From Athripsodes cinereus (Eukaryota; Arthropoda; Insecta; Trichoptera; Leptoceridae): a stretch of DNA of 64,000 nucleotides. Positions 47,736 to 60,809 of this stretch are shown here, piece by piece. Within the stretch, counting starts at the first letter, position 1; every line of letters begins with the position of its first letter. The stretch lies in the NCBI GenBank assembly GCA_947579605.1, contig OX388305.1:24875542-24939541 (forward strand), read 5' to 3'. The position numbers and the translations under genes were made by a program. A model generated the notes under the pieces. It was not told the origin of the DNA, ran no database searches, and worked only from the letters and a program-made list of their open reading frames with translations.

Positions 47736-48439
47736 ATATTTATTTTTTACGCATAGCATTAAAAATATGCGAACATACCTACGTATAAGATCTTAATCCA
47801 TTCCATATTATAGGTAGGTACATATAAGATATAGGTGGATACTATGTTGTTATTGTCATAAAGAAATAATATAGCCCTAGTGTGTTTACAATAATGTCCC
47901 TCATCTCCCTCTATCTCCCTATGAATGAAAGAGACGAGCTAAACGTAAACACTAGATATCATATAGGTACGGAGCTACTATCCTCCCTACTACGTTATTT
48001 TATTTTACTTTACTATACAATATAAATGAGGGTACATTTTGTTCTGCGAGCCTTTCCATTTGCCAATAATAATACATGGGTAGATAGTTACTTGCTCACG
48101 TACATATTATATTTCAATGCCAGAATCAAAACTCGAAATCGGACTCTTGATTCCTTAGCAAAGTTTTTAAGTGAATGTATCCGTCAAGTTTTCATGAATC
48201 TTTTTGTAGTTCATCATATTTAAGTAAAAAATGTACCCACCTATTTTATGTAGGTATGTTAAATGTTAATGTTCACGTGGTTTACGTTTTCGAAAGATGT
48301 AATAGTTGTTTTTTCACCTTTAAAATTGAATATTTACATATTCAAACTAAGGTGGTGTGAATTTAAAATTCAACATATATGTCAGTTGAAACTGAAAAAT
48401 TCAGGGTAAATGATTATAAACTAATTTGTATGATATCTT

Positions 48440-48560
48440 TATAGCAAGCAGACCAGCTGCACGTAATAAAAGGCAACTTGTCCTATACGTGCCAACAAAA
48501 AAGGATATTCAGTATGGGTGGCAAACCTCATCGCTGAAATGTGTGAAATGTCTTTAGATA
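48440..48560. repeat. Family C relic
   Basis: Contains AGCAGACCAGCTGCACGTAA and GGGTGGCAAACCTCATCGCT. Confidence 0.55.
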
Positions 48561-48717
48561 AAAAAGATGTGAAATATATTTAGATAAATTGAAAAAAAAA
48601 CACAGTAGGTAATGTAGGTATGTAGTTAACTAGTAAGCGAAGTTAATAAAAGTCATTTGGAAGTTAACTAAGTATACACTGTGTTTTTTTTTTTTAATTT
48701 ATCTTTTTTTTTTTTTA

Positions 48718-48862
48718 AAAAAAGAGATGTATCTAGGTTTGTTATAAACCCAAATACAACCTTATAAACCTTTCACACTAAGCTAAAAGCTTGTGCCGTG
48801 AAAGGGGAGTTTGCCGGCACCTGGGATCGAACCACGGACCCCTCCAGGCTACCAACGAACTC
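48718..48862 (-). mobile_element. SINE family A copy
   Basis: Reverse complement shows the body CCGGCAAACTCCCCTTTCAC, B box GGTTCGATCCCAGG and the usual AAACCTAGATACATC tail. The tRNA head is partly deleted. Confidence 0.7.
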
Positions 48863-49089
48863 ATGAAATGAACTTCCAACAAGTACCTTCGGTCAATAGC
48901 ATCGAAATTTTGAAAGGTCTCATATCCTGAAGATTCATATCCTGAAGATGGGGCCAGAAAGTGCACCGAAACGTCGATTAAACAAATCAAGACATGGCAA
49001 ACCCGAGAATCAACAACCAGATTTGAAAGGTCTCTATTTTTTCGAACACCTGCCTTTTACTGGACATTTGAAAATTTACAAAAAAGAGT

Positions 49090-49235
49090 GGGGAGACCAA
49101 TTCTTTGCCAGGTGATCTTCGAGATTAAAAGAATCTGCGGTGACTGGTTTAAAGAAAACCCAGGACAGAGATGCTGACGAAATGTGGAGGAAGCTTATGT
49201 TCTGCAGTGGACATGGATGGCTATATAAGTAAGTA
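49090..49235 (+). pseudogene. RTE-like LINE relic, fused to repeat family C
   Basis: The + strand reads EIKRICGDWFKENPGQRC, a stop, then NVEEAYVLQWTWMAI, which parallels the tail at 47535-47735. The immediately upstream DNA (49020-49100) is the right part of repeat family C. Family C is therefore probably the 3' region of this LINE. Confidence 0.65.
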
Positions 49236-49319
49236 ACCAATCATACAAGATGACACTAATCATTCATTATGTAAAATATCTACATATCTGTATTGATTTT
49301 TCACCAACTCTCTCTCTCT

Positions 49320-49555
49320 CTATACCATCACGGCATATCCCACAAGTGGGGTAGCCAGCAGATCAGCTGCATGTAAGAAACATGCAAACTGTCCTCTTCG
49401 TGCCAATATAAAATCAAGACATTCAGGATGGGTGGCAAGCTTCATCGCCGAATTTAAGAAGTAAAATGTCTTAATTTTTTCGAACACCTGCCTTTTACAG
49501 AACACTCGAAAACTTACGCAGAAGAGTGGGAGACCAATTCTTTACCGGGTGCTTT
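49320..49555. repeat. Interspersed repeat family C, near-full copy
   Basis: Nearly base-for-base the copy at 5640-5895, which suggests recent mobility. It is preceded by a CT run and followed by a T/C-rich run (49552-49600). Confidence 0.75.
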
Positions 49556-50619
49556 TTTTTTTTCTTTTTTCTTTTCTTTTTTTTCCTTTTCCTTTTCACC
49601 AACAATATTCAATAAATAATTTATTATCTATTTAAATTTGATTAGGTATGTACTAATACGTTTTATCTCTCCGACCGTCCGTAAATGAATGCAAAATGAG
49701 GCATTTGAGAAGATGTATTCGGACATTGTTTTTTACGTTGACGTTATTTGGTTCTAGTTAACGTAGATAGTTACTCGTGTAGCAGTAGTAGTAGAATATA
49801 TATCTATAATATACAATAATAATAATATAATAAGTATGTATGTACTTACTACTTAATGGATAGTTGGGTACTCGCAGCAGCTCACTACACACGCTAGCTA
49901 TTATTATTTGTATTTCGTGGAGAGATGGATTGACGTAGATACAAAATAAATGCGAGTACTACCCACTATTATGTATTATTGTACCTACATACCTGAAGTA
50001 ACTTGTGGTGGTTCCTCCTTAGGGGCGTTGATGCGGCAAACCCCCTTTATAAAATGAGTTAGTGTTTTAATGTTTTTTTTGTATAGAAATATGAATCTGG
50101 GTTTATAATAAACTCAAATGAACCCCCAAATACCCTCACGAGATCGGAGTAAGTCAGCAGCACAATGAATCGAATTCGAAATCTCTCGATACAATGTGTA
50201 AAACTCTACCATAGTTCTTCAAAATATAAACTAGGTATTTATTTTTTCAACAATATTACGGGTGAGAATTAAGAAAGGAAATCGATGTTTATGAATATTA
50301 TAAAGTTCTTTCTTATAATTTCACTGCACCCCACTAATCCATTCTACCGTTCGGCTCTGATTGTAACAACCTACTTACATACTGTCATGTAGAAACGTAT
50401 ATACCTACATTTATTATCATTTGGTCAATATGTACGCCTACAGATAGAGAGTGATACAATATGCCACCCTAATTAATGTATGTAGAGGTACGTTGTTGTT
50501 TTTCTTCCTTTTGTGTTTTTAGGCGTGAAAAATAAAAATAAACAAATAAACCGTATCTTGATTTTTTTTTGCTCAGAGAGAGAGGACATTGTATCCGAAT
50601 GCTTTCCCCAAAAGTAAAT

Positions 50620-51081
50620 GTTCGTTTTTCGCTTTCCAAGACTTTCAGCAGGTTGCAAAATACAATATTCTCTTTGATTTGAGGCAAAATCTTCAATTTG
50701 GTCCTATTACAACTTACAAGCACCTATATAATATATGTAAGTATATATCCCTATTTCATCATTTCAAGCACTGCAATAGTATATCCACAATTCATACATT
50801 CTGATTTAAGTAAATTTAAATCTTAGTATAGTTATAGATACATTTTGCTAAAAAAATGTATCTATATTGTAGCTAAACTAAGATTTAAATTTACTTAAAT
50901 CAGAATGTATGAATTGTGGATATACTATTGCAGTGCTTGAAATGATAAAGTAGGGATATATACTTACATTTATATAGGTGCTTGTAAATTGTAATAGGAC
51001 CAAATTGAAGATTTTGCCTCAAATCAAAAAGAATATTGTATTTTGCAACCTGCTGGAAGTCTTGGAAAGCGGAAAACGAAC
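50620..51081. repeat. Very long hairpin, ~220-bp arms
   Basis: The left arm runs from GTTCGTTTTTCGCTTTCCAA to the ATAGATACATTT loop area at about 50835-50870. The right arm mirrors it to 51081 with few mismatches. The right arm abuts a LINE tail. Confidence 0.9.
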
Positions 51082-51132
51082 TCGGAACACGTCGAAAACG
51101 AAGAAGTGTGAACCAGGGTTGGCGAAAAAAGG

Positions 51133-51390
51133 CAACTCCTCAAAAGAATCTGCCAACAACGAGCTAATTGGATTGGCCACAACATCAGGCACCCAGGACT
51201 GCTCATCGCAATCGCAGAGGGCAGGACCGAAGGCACAAATGGCAGAGGTCGACCGAGAGACGCCTATATGGACCAACTGAAGAGGGACATGAGCTGTGGG
51301 TCATATATGGAGTTGAAGAGACTAGCCGAGAATAGGGAGGAGTGGAGAAATAAGTCAAAACTCGTTGCAGACCAATCCAATGGATTGTAA
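51133..51390 (+). pseudogene. RTE-like LINE ORF2 3' end
   Basis: An 85-codon uninterrupted tail: QLLKRICQQRANWIGHNIRH, then GRGRPRDAYMDQLKRDM, then ELKRLAENREEWRN, stop at 51388-51390. The WIGH, GRGRPR and REEWR blocks are diagnostic of RTE/Craniofacial-type ORF2. It abuts the right arm of the long hairpin at 50620-51081. Confidence 0.85.
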
Positions 51391-51510
51391 CTCATTATAT
51401 ATATAGATACATAATACTGAAAGACTTGATTTAATTTAATTTTGAAAGATGAACAGATAGACAAAATAAGAATTCGCCATCTTTACGATGAAACTGTATA
51501 ATCCATCAAG

Positions 51511-51585
51511 TCCATCAAGTCTTTAAATGCTTTTAAAAATGCTCTAAAAAAACATTACTTTGTCGAACCTCAAATGCAGGCGTGA
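51511..51585 (+). pseudogene. CR1/jockey-like LINE ORF2 end
   Basis: The frame reads SIKSLNAFKNALKKHYFVE and stops at 51583-51585. Ser/Ile-rich SL..FK..LK..Y/F is the usual last segment of CR1/jockey-group ORF2. The AT-rich DNA downstream, perhaps to about 52210, may be its 3' UTR. Confidence 0.5.
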
Positions 51586-52209
51586 TGTATTGTTTTTAAT
51601 GTCTCAGTTGTCATAGTGTCCTTTACTGTATTTTGTTGTATATTCTGCTAACTGCAGTTTATCATTATTATTTCAATACTTATTATGTCTTAACAACATA
51701 AGTAATTATCTCACGAGTATTTATATTGACCAATATGACTTGTCTTAATTGAACATATTTATAATTTTCTATTATTCTTTTTTAAACATGTATTATCTTT
51801 TCACAGAACTAGTATTACTATAAATAATATCATTAAATTACATAATATGTACATTATTCTGTGTCTGACAATCGGTTTTTATTAAAATTTATCTCTTGAC
51901 TTGAGATACTATGTTTGTGTGATATCTGTATATACTTAATTTTAATTCTGCTTTCTCTCTTCTGTCTGTAATTCTTGTTGTATTAAGTATATTTGTTTTA
52001 AGTAGTATTTGTTTTTACTTTCAGTAAAATTGTAATAATTAAAGGCTGATGCCATTAATGTATGAATATAATAATAACTTGATATGAGTTTCAAATCTTT
52101 TCATATTGTTACTTTACCTAGTTGTAAGAATCTTTTGTTGTAATGTACCTATTTTTTGTAATCTTATGAGCGAAACACTGTTTCTTTAAGATAATAAAAA
52201 ATATATTGA

Positions 52210-53820
52210 AAAAAATAATTATATTTAGATGTTAATTTTACCATTATTAATGGTGTAAAAATACATTTCAGTTTAACTACAGAATTAACTTTAAATAGAA
52301 AAATATTTTCGTAATTTATTACTGTTTTGGTTTCTTTTTGTTCTGAATAAAGTTTTAATTACTTCTGGACATGTGCACCAAACATGTTTGAAATTATTAC
52401 AATCATGAAAAAAGAAATACTTACCTACATTTGTGTAAGTAGTGTGTTGATTTAGGTAGACACCTCGTGTTGTTCTGCTGAAGCAATAAGGATTATATTA
52501 TTCTGTATATTCGATACGCCTCCCAAAATGCATGTGTTACTATTGAAGTAAAGAATCATGGGACGTTTTCAGTATTATTATGTTTAAAATTTGGGTTTGT
52601 TATAGACGGAGTATGAACGAATGACGGCTGATTTGTTCGAAGCCATTTAATGAAATATTCATCTCAAGGGCGCGTTAATTCTTAATAAAGTTGGCTTTTG
52701 TGAAGGTCCATGGAGATTTGATTACAGATGATGGGTCCTGCGATACCTTGGGAGTCTACATGCAGGTGTTTTGAAATCACAGAGGTCGGAAAGTAAATGT
52801 TGTGCCATATAAGTCAGAGCCAAATAGACCATAAGGCAAAATGTGTATTGGACTCGTTTACCAACTTTTAATCAAAGCAACTTTTCCAGAGTAGGTGTGT
52901 TGTGATTATACTCGTGGAAAATTAACTTAAGCGTTACATTATTTTACTAATTTTTTTGTACGGACTGAAAGTAATCTGGAACATAATTTCCATTTTTAAA
53001 AATGTATAGTGATTTCAAAGGTCACGTAATTGAACCCTGTGCCGTACAAAAGCTAAAGCCAAAAAGCTCCAACTAAATTCGATAGGTATCGATGAGATGT
53101 TTTTTATGTAAACTTTCTCTAATGTTTTTTTTGTCGATCTTCATTGTAAGTATAAAAAATATTGGCATTATATATTATTTTCTTATTAACCCTATTAAAG
53201 AAAACTGTATTGAAAATAAATAAATACCCCACTCAACCTATACTATAATCAGAACCGTCCCTGTACAAATGTTTCATTATATTGCCGATGATATTATTTT
53301 TTTTGCCCACAAGAAGTATCTATATTACTCGTACTACTGTCCGTAGTCTTACAGGACGAAGGCAGGATGTGAGCTTAAGTCAGATGTATAATTAACGAGT
53401 GCTAAAATGTCATACAATATTGTATTGCAATAATATATGTACCTACTATAGTATATAATTACCTACTTAGTAAGATAGTAATGCATAATGAGGGTATACA
53501 TATATTATTGGAGTATTTGAATGCAATTCTCGGAATATGTTACGGACGACTTAAAAGGAATAGAAAGAACACACATCTGTAAATTAGAAGACATAGTTTT
53601 TTTTCTTATTATGCACCCTCAAGTTATAAGTGATAAGCTATAGAATATTTTATAAGTGATGCAAATTCTCATTAAATTGCAGATGATACACTTGTAATTA
53701 AACAGGGCAATAGATAGTTTTAAGTTTAGTCAATGATACAAACATTATTAAAATTGTAAAAATGAATAAAATGTGTATGTTCTCTTTCATATAATTGCGA
53801 TATGTATAACGATATCGAAA
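52210..53820. other. AT-rich DNA without recognised features
   Basis: Only short chance frames; possibly old decayed repeats. Confidence 0.4.
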
Positions 53821-53824
53821 AAAT

Positions 53825-53967
53825 AAAACACCTGTTTTATTTTTTCGATGATTGACAATGAATGAAGATGAAGATTGACAATGTCCTCATAAGACGAAAG
53901 ACGTCTCTCTCACAAAGTAAATCTTTAGTAGAATAAAACCATAAAACACCTGTTTTATTTTTTCGAT
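53825..53967. repeat. 25-bp direct repeat flanking a CGAAA-type motif
   Basis: ACACCTGTTTTATTTTTTCG occurs at both ends. Between them is TCCTCATAAGACGAAAG, related to the motif in the 39746-40173 hairpin. May be a retroelement end relic. Confidence 0.5.
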
Positions 53968-54069
53968 ATGGAATTCTACTACCTAAACACCGACAGAGTG
54001 AATAGTATAACGATATGTATAATTTAATTTAAAAATGTGCATCAATTGCAGAATAAATAGAGTATTAGG

Positions 54070-54298
54070 TGTCCTGATGCTTACGAATCGGTTCAGGGTG
54101 GCTCAAGCGCTTTATACCATGACAACGTTCACCAACTCCACCTAGCTCTCTTCTGCTTCTCTCATATCAATCCTTGCAGAGTGGTGAAGATATAGCGACT
54201 TCCTCCAGCCAATCGCATTTACCAGTATTTGAACCCAACACCTCTGTGTTACGAGTCAAGTGCTCTTCCTCAAGACTTCTTAGTCACTATTAATCGAT
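54070..54298 (-). mobile_element. tRNA-derived SINE-like repeat, family C2
   Basis: Reverse complement opens GTCTTGAGGAAGAGCACTTG and carries a B-box-like GGGTTCAAATACTGG. Only one copy is in the window, so its boundaries are uncertain. Confidence 0.45.
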
Positions 54299-54299
54299 A

Positions 54300-57180
54300 A
54301 TGAGCTAAGAAATCAAAAGACGTCTCTCTCACGTTATATAATCTATAGTATCGCTTGTTGCAATTTATCCAATTACCTATAGAATTTAACTTTTTGTAAA
54401 TGTGAAGATCTTGCAGCATATTCACGTGAATTCTGAAAAAAAAAGTTCATTGTATTCTTCTCTGATTAGAGCTTTCAGAGAATATATTATACCTACATAA
54501 TATATTATTATAAAAGTACTTACATACCCAATACATATTATTATCATCTACAAACTACGTAGCGTTTATTTTATACGAAAACACGCAAATTTACAAACAA
54601 TACACACATATAACTACTTCTATGAAATAAATATTAGGTACCTACTCGTGGGTAGACACATAGATGCCTGCCTATCTATATTATATTAGGTTGTAGTAGG
54701 TATATTTGGCATTATGTACTTGTTGTTACCCTGCACCTACTCTCCGGTTACGTAATACGTTGTATTTCTAATTTCAGTCAAGATTCAAAAGAAACCTTCT
54801 GCGTAGGTATCGTAAAATCTAATAATAACATTGCTTTTTATTTTAATCCAAATTACGTATCTTCAATAGTCTTATTTTTTCTTCAAGTACTGAGAATCAT
54901 CGTGGCTTACGTGATTTATATAACGTTTCTACTTCTGATATCCTGAACAAATTCTTATTATTTTATTCAGATTTTATTATAATCATTAAGTACGCTTAAT
55001 TGGGATTATGAAATACAGCTATATTTAGATGCTGAAACTTGTTTATACCAATTAAAACTACCTATTTATTTATTCTTTCCTGTACAGTACATTGATTACA
55101 AACAATTACATAGAAGGTATACCTATAATTATTATTCATGTTAGATATAATCAATATACAGAGTGCGAGTTTATTGTAAAGCCCAAAAATAACGTATTAA
55201 AAGTTGTATAAAAATATTTTCTGGTAGAAAGCATAAATTTTAATTTTTTTTATTGGCACATCTACGGGTTATACGTAAATATAATAATATACACATACAA
55301 TTATATTTACCCATTTACAGATTGTACATGTGTATTCAAATATACATACATAGTTGAATAGAATGTTAAATTAAAAAAAAAAAAAAAAAATTACAAAACA
55401 AGTTAAATAAAAAATAGATGTTTACAAATAATAAAAGTGATTCTAAGCCATGCAGTAATTTAAAAAGAAAATACTCTGATAAAAGTTGGGAATATTGTTC
55501 ATTACAGATAAACAATAAATAAAAATACCTATATCAACTTATAATATGTACTACGTACCTTTGTTCATTAATACAATATATTTTGTTAGTTTATTTTTCC
55601 GGCAAACGACCTGAAACGCACGATTTGAAGAGGAAAATATTAAATATGTGCTATTGTTAAAGAATCTTGAGATTGGGAGTAATTTCAAATAATAAAAATG
55701 TCTCGCAACTATTACCATTATTATTAAATTATGTAAGTAGGATTTTATTTTTACATTTATTATTACAATTTACATTTTCAGGACAATTTACATTTTCATT
55801 TATGCTAGCAGCCTAATTTATCGGTAATGCAATAATGGTAGGAATGAATGGATAATTTATATAAAAAAATGTGTAAAAATTAGTAACAATGTAGTGGCTT
55901 TTTAGTTATGTGAGACAACATGTGAATCCCTCGCGTAAACATCAAAAAGAAGGGGTGAAGAAACAAAAAGAAGAATAAAGAAGGAAGAGAGAGAGAATCA
56001 AACGTAATAAAGGATGGATAAAGTTTTGCCAAGTACACTACTAGTTGGTACCTACATACAGTAAAATAACGTAGCCTCATGTTATATAATATTGTATGTA
56101 CCTACTAGGTATGTAATGCGTAATATTATTGTACGCATTTCATAATATTATTCTGCTTATGGATGTGTGTGTGAATCTAAGATACCTACTAGCAATACTG
56201 TAATTTATACATAAACGGATATTCACAACTTTTCAGTATAATTATGAATTCTTATACCGTATGACAATTATTCATTACCCAGCGAAAAAATGTACGGGTA
56301 GGTAGTTATTATAATTAAAAAAATGAATGAAATCAACAAAATTGTCTGTCTATTTTTGACATCGATGAAAATTAATCTCCCTGGTCAAGACTACCTCACA
56401 CATTCTTCATCCTCAAAAATTAATCGATCTCTTAAGAAGAAGGTGATGATAATATATAATTAAAAAATCAAACACTTTTTAACATCATTCAACGAAACTT
56501 TTTGAAAATTCAATACTACAGTGTTCATTACATTTGCTTCTAACTAGCAGTGCTTTTCATATATTTTGTACAACTTTGAATTATTGGACGTTACGAACGA
56601 AACACGTAGGTACCCACGGAGTAAACTCACGATTATATTCAAAATACAGAAAAAGAAGAAGACCGCATTTTGCTCCTCACAAACATAACTAATTTTAACA
56701 TAAATACACCATGACAATGAAGATGAATTGCAAAAGTCATGACAATTGTTTAGGATCTAGCCGGTTTTTGTTATCCGGCCAATTTACTATTCCATTTTGG
56801 GTACTTTGCTATACAAAATATTTACACCGCAAACAATCCCATACTCCCCAAATCTCCTCCCTACACGTCGCCCACCCCACCCACATACACGTTACATATA
56901 TAGAGATGCAAAAAAGCTATTTTTATTTTGAACGCTGTTGGTACAATAACACATACACATGCTACCTACATATTATATATATTTACATAATAGAGTTTAT
57001 ACGACTTATTTATATGTAGGATGTAGGTACTATAATTTTTTTTAACCAATTGTTAGGTTTTTATTTTGTGTTTTATTTTATTATGACAAAGTAATAATAC
57101 ATTCAACATCTTAAAAATTCAGCGATCAGGTTAGTTGGAAGAAATTGTACCTCTACTAAAAACCCGCTTTCTGTTTATTG
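54300..57180. other. AT-rich DNA without recognised features
   Basis: Contains an A run at 55374-55390 and scattered TAGGTACCTA-type palindromes. No gene seen. Confidence 0.4.
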
Positions 57181-57194
57181 ATTGTATTTTATAT

Positions 57195-57315
57195 TACCAC
57201 CACCACCCATTTTGAATGTCTTAATTTTATGTTGGCACAGAGAAGACGGCTTTCATGTTTATTACATGCAGTTGGTATGCTGGCTACCCCACTGTGAGAT
57301 ATGCGAGGATGGTGG
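57195..57315. repeat. Family C relic, inverse orientation
   Basis: Matches the reverse complement of the left half (TTGAATGTCTTAATTTTATG, GCTGGCTACCCCACTGTGAG). A further fainter copy is at about 57485-57585. Confidence 0.5.
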
Positions 57316-58694
57316 TAGTTATAGTAGTATTTTATATAATTGTATTTTTGTACGGATAAATGGAAGTATCCAGACTTCTGCGCTATCCGGGTGGTCGGTG
57401 CGTCTCCTTCAATATTGTATTTTTGCATAAAATTTCTTTTTATTAATGTGCTAACGATAAATTCTAAATAAAAAATGAGGTATGCCACGTATTCTGAATG
57501 TCTTATCTTGATGATCGACATATTTATTACATTTATATTTAGTCTACTGCCTACCCCGATAATAATGTCGTGATGGTATAGACAGATTTATTGTCTAAAT
57601 AAACAGTACACGGTGTTTTATTTTCCTAATAAAGTAGGTAGTTATTGACATATTTTATATAAATTAAATATACTGTATAGATAAACTTGATAAAAAGCTT
57701 TGCAGACTGATAATAAGTATTGGACTTATATTGACATTGACATATATTGTGATACTTTCAATATGTAAGTTAAAAAATTCTTTTAATTTTTCAATCTAAT
57801 AAATTTATCTTAAAATATAGGCTAATCTTTAATTATCCAAAATTGACTAATGAAAGACTGAAAAATCATTAGCACTCTCAGACAATATGAAATGACTAGG
57901 CAGGTGTGCATCTATTTCATTTTTTAATTTAATTTCAATTTAATAAGCGCGTTAGGATAAGTAATGGAAATATGTAGGTGACTATTCAGAATCTCTCTGA
58001 ATGGAGAAGAGATTTGTTTTTATTCTGTGGTTCTGAAGAGAGAGTTAAGGGGCAAAAGAAAATATTATAAAATATTTCTCAACTCATTAGTTCATTACTG
58101 CCTACTTGAAGTGGCATGGGTAGAGTAAGCCATGTGATTTGCCAAGAATATAAACCTTTCTTATTAAAAAATATTAATTCTTATTCGAAAATTCGTCTCC
58201 CACACCACTAGGTATTAGCCCAGAATAAATTTCCAGCATTTAATAGAGAAAATTCTAAACACGTGTAAAGAGGTGTAAATACCTACCCACTAATTCACAG
58301 AAGAAAAAATAAATTTAGACTATTTTGTGTACATAATTACTTGTACTTACCTTGGTATTTATATTTCGTAAAAACAAAGTAGGTAGGTATATTTAAGTGT
58401 TATTTTATTTAAATTCTAATATTAACATCGAAATCATTATTGTTTTTTGTTGAGTATCCTTAAAATTAGCTATGGGCGACTTTTCGCTCATAGAAATAAT
58501 GTATACCTACCTTATTATTTCTTTATTATTTTATATTAAACATTTCCGTCAAGAATTTATTTAAATATTATTTATTTCATTCCGCGTTGATGTATTTATA
58601 GTTCAATTAATCTACCTTTATTATTAGGTTTTTTCTCGTTAAAAAATTACGCATATTTTTTTAATTTTATAAAATAATCTGGAGTACTCACACT

Positions 58695-58812
58695 GAAATA
58701 CCTTCACATTAAGCAATACGCTTGTGTCAGCAGCGGGGAATTGAAACACAGGATCTGTTGATTTAATGAAGTTGAGTTGATGAAGAGCTTACCATCAGGC
58801 TACCAACCATCT
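58695..58812 (-). mobile_element. SINE-A-like relic
   Basis: Reverse complement reads GGTTGGTAGCCTGATGGTAA and GTTTCAATTCCCCGCTG, a diverged head, B box and body of the family A type. Confidence 0.4.
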
Positions 58813-59189
58813 TTTCTGTGGAAGAAATAAATATTAGACATTTTCCATGAATGAAGAAGGTAATCACAAAATTTATCACTTTCTAATCAATGACATTTGA
58901 TATTACCTACTGGAGATAAGATAATAATGTGAAAGTACCTATATTCTATGTACCTTCTCTTCATAAACTTAAATGATATGTTTATGTACATAGATACCTA
59001 TGCATGTGTGACTATTGTAATTAGGTTTGTAGGTATAATATTACATAAATATTATTATTTAGAGTGATGTTCGGTGCCTGCCTACCAATCTCATGTAAGT
59101 GACGTCATATAATAATAATATGCGTGTTGTATCGATAAGTGTTGACACGTGTAACGCTATGTTTATTGCAAATTTTTAAAAGGTCCCGT

Positions 59190-59290
59190 CTACGCTACCC
59201 GTGTATATATAAGCGCACGTGTTCGTCTCTTACCCTTTGCACTAGGTGCCATTATGATTAATGTGGATGTTTAGATGTTCTTACCGGCGA
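59190..59290 (+). promoter_or_regulatory. Possible TATA-type promoter
   Basis: TATATATAAG at 59204-59213 is followed by an E-box-like CACGTG and, about 45 bases on, a six-codon open frame starting ATGATTAATG. The DNA at 59380-59680 is C-rich and unlike its surroundings. No gene is recognised downstream. Confidence 0.2.
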
Positions 59291-60470
59291 ATATGTCCAT
59301 TTTGATGTACGGCCCTTTTATGTGTACTTATATTGAGTTGCTAGTAGTGGGCAAAAATCACATTTTACCAAATCAATACTTCGTCCGGGGTCTCCTCATT
59401 CCCTCCCCCATGGTGGGCGGCGGTGCAAGCTCACCACCTTGGTCCCACAACCTCCACCTTACACGTTTACCACCCACCAGAGTCCACCCGACACCATACC
59501 AACTCTACTCTACTGCTGCTTAGTTGAAACTTGCTCGCTACTACTTGCCGCACGGTACATGCAACTACTACTATTACACCCATTCACCCGCACCCCGCAC
59601 CTCGTCTCATCCGCGCTTCCTTGCCCCTACAACACTGAACATAGAGCCTCCACAAACATGGGGGTGACACACATAAAATACTCATAAATAATAAATTATT
59701 TTCTTATTTTTATCCCACGAACAGATCGACTTCTGCGGTTTTCTCAATTTGATGAAAGTGCAGTAAATGCGAGGATTGTTAATATTTGATTTATATACAT
59801 ACCTACCTATGTAGGCACTTTCCTATACAATATCTACATAGATGTGTATATTTGAAGTATATTATATTATGTATATGTATGTTTTATACTCTGTGTACCT
59901 GTCCCATTCCTCTGGCACATTATTATCTATATACATGTACAGTATACCTATATTATTTATTTATCTTGGAAATGTTGACACAGAGTAAACATAATGTAGC
60001 ATGTGTGCAGATAGCCTATTCCTGCTTGCATACCAAATAAGATGTCAACATTCACCCGTGTTCAAAAGTTTTTCTTACGTCTATTTTTATCGATATTTCT
60101 ATTGTCGTTATTAATACAGGAATATTAAAAATTTTGGTAAATATAAATATGATTCAAATGTGAAATAAAATTCTGACAATGTGTCATGAAGAATAAATAG
60201 ATCAAAAGTACAAAAATAATATCAACAAATTAAACATTTGTACGTTTTTTGATATGATCTGTGATCAGTTGCTTAAATTATATGTAATTATATTAAATTA
60301 ATATTAAATTATATATAATTATGAAAACATATATAATAATTTAACATAAATTTTCACCAAGAACCGTCGGTCGAAATTGTCGACTTGATATAAGTAAGTA
60401 TGTACATATAGGAATAAAATGATTCCTAGATGATTGATATAAATGACTGAATTTCGTAAAACTGCTATGT

Positions 60471-60635
60471 CTGAGAAAAATACTAACGAAATTTCACAAC
60501 GAATCATTGGTACGTACTATCAGATTAGGACCAGAGATAGTACAAACGATTCATTAGTACTAATGATATCTCTGGTCCTAATCTGATAGTACGTACCAAT
60601 GATTCGTTGTGAAATTTCGTTAGTATTTTTCTCAG
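60471..60635. mobile_element. Foldback element with perfect 68-bp arms
   Basis: Arms 60471-60538 and 60568-60635 begin CTGAGAAAAATACTAACG and are exact inverses. The loop contains the palindrome ATTAGTACTAAT. Confidence 0.9.
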
Positions 60636-60704
60636 TGTTGTTTGCGATAATCATTGGTAAATTTACCAACGACTTGTTAGCGAAAAGTCAATATTATAGA
60701 TTCG

Positions 60705-60805
60705 TACTTATGAATCGTTTGTACTATCTCTGGTCCTAATCTGACCAATGACTGTACGTACCAATGATTTGTTGGGAAATTTCGTTGGTAGTTTTCTCAG
60801 TGTAC
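60705..60805. mobile_element. Third arm copy of the CTGAGAAAA element
   Basis: It repeats the right arm with about 10 differences and ends TTTTCTCAGTG. Probably the remainder of an older or larger copy. Confidence 0.7.
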
Positions 60806-60809
60806 CCAC

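Noticed and set aside
59275..59687. Two overlapping + strand frames of 82 residues each
   Set aside because: Pro/Thr/Leu-rich content reflects C-rich base composition; no domain, no splice partner, and both frames are equally open.
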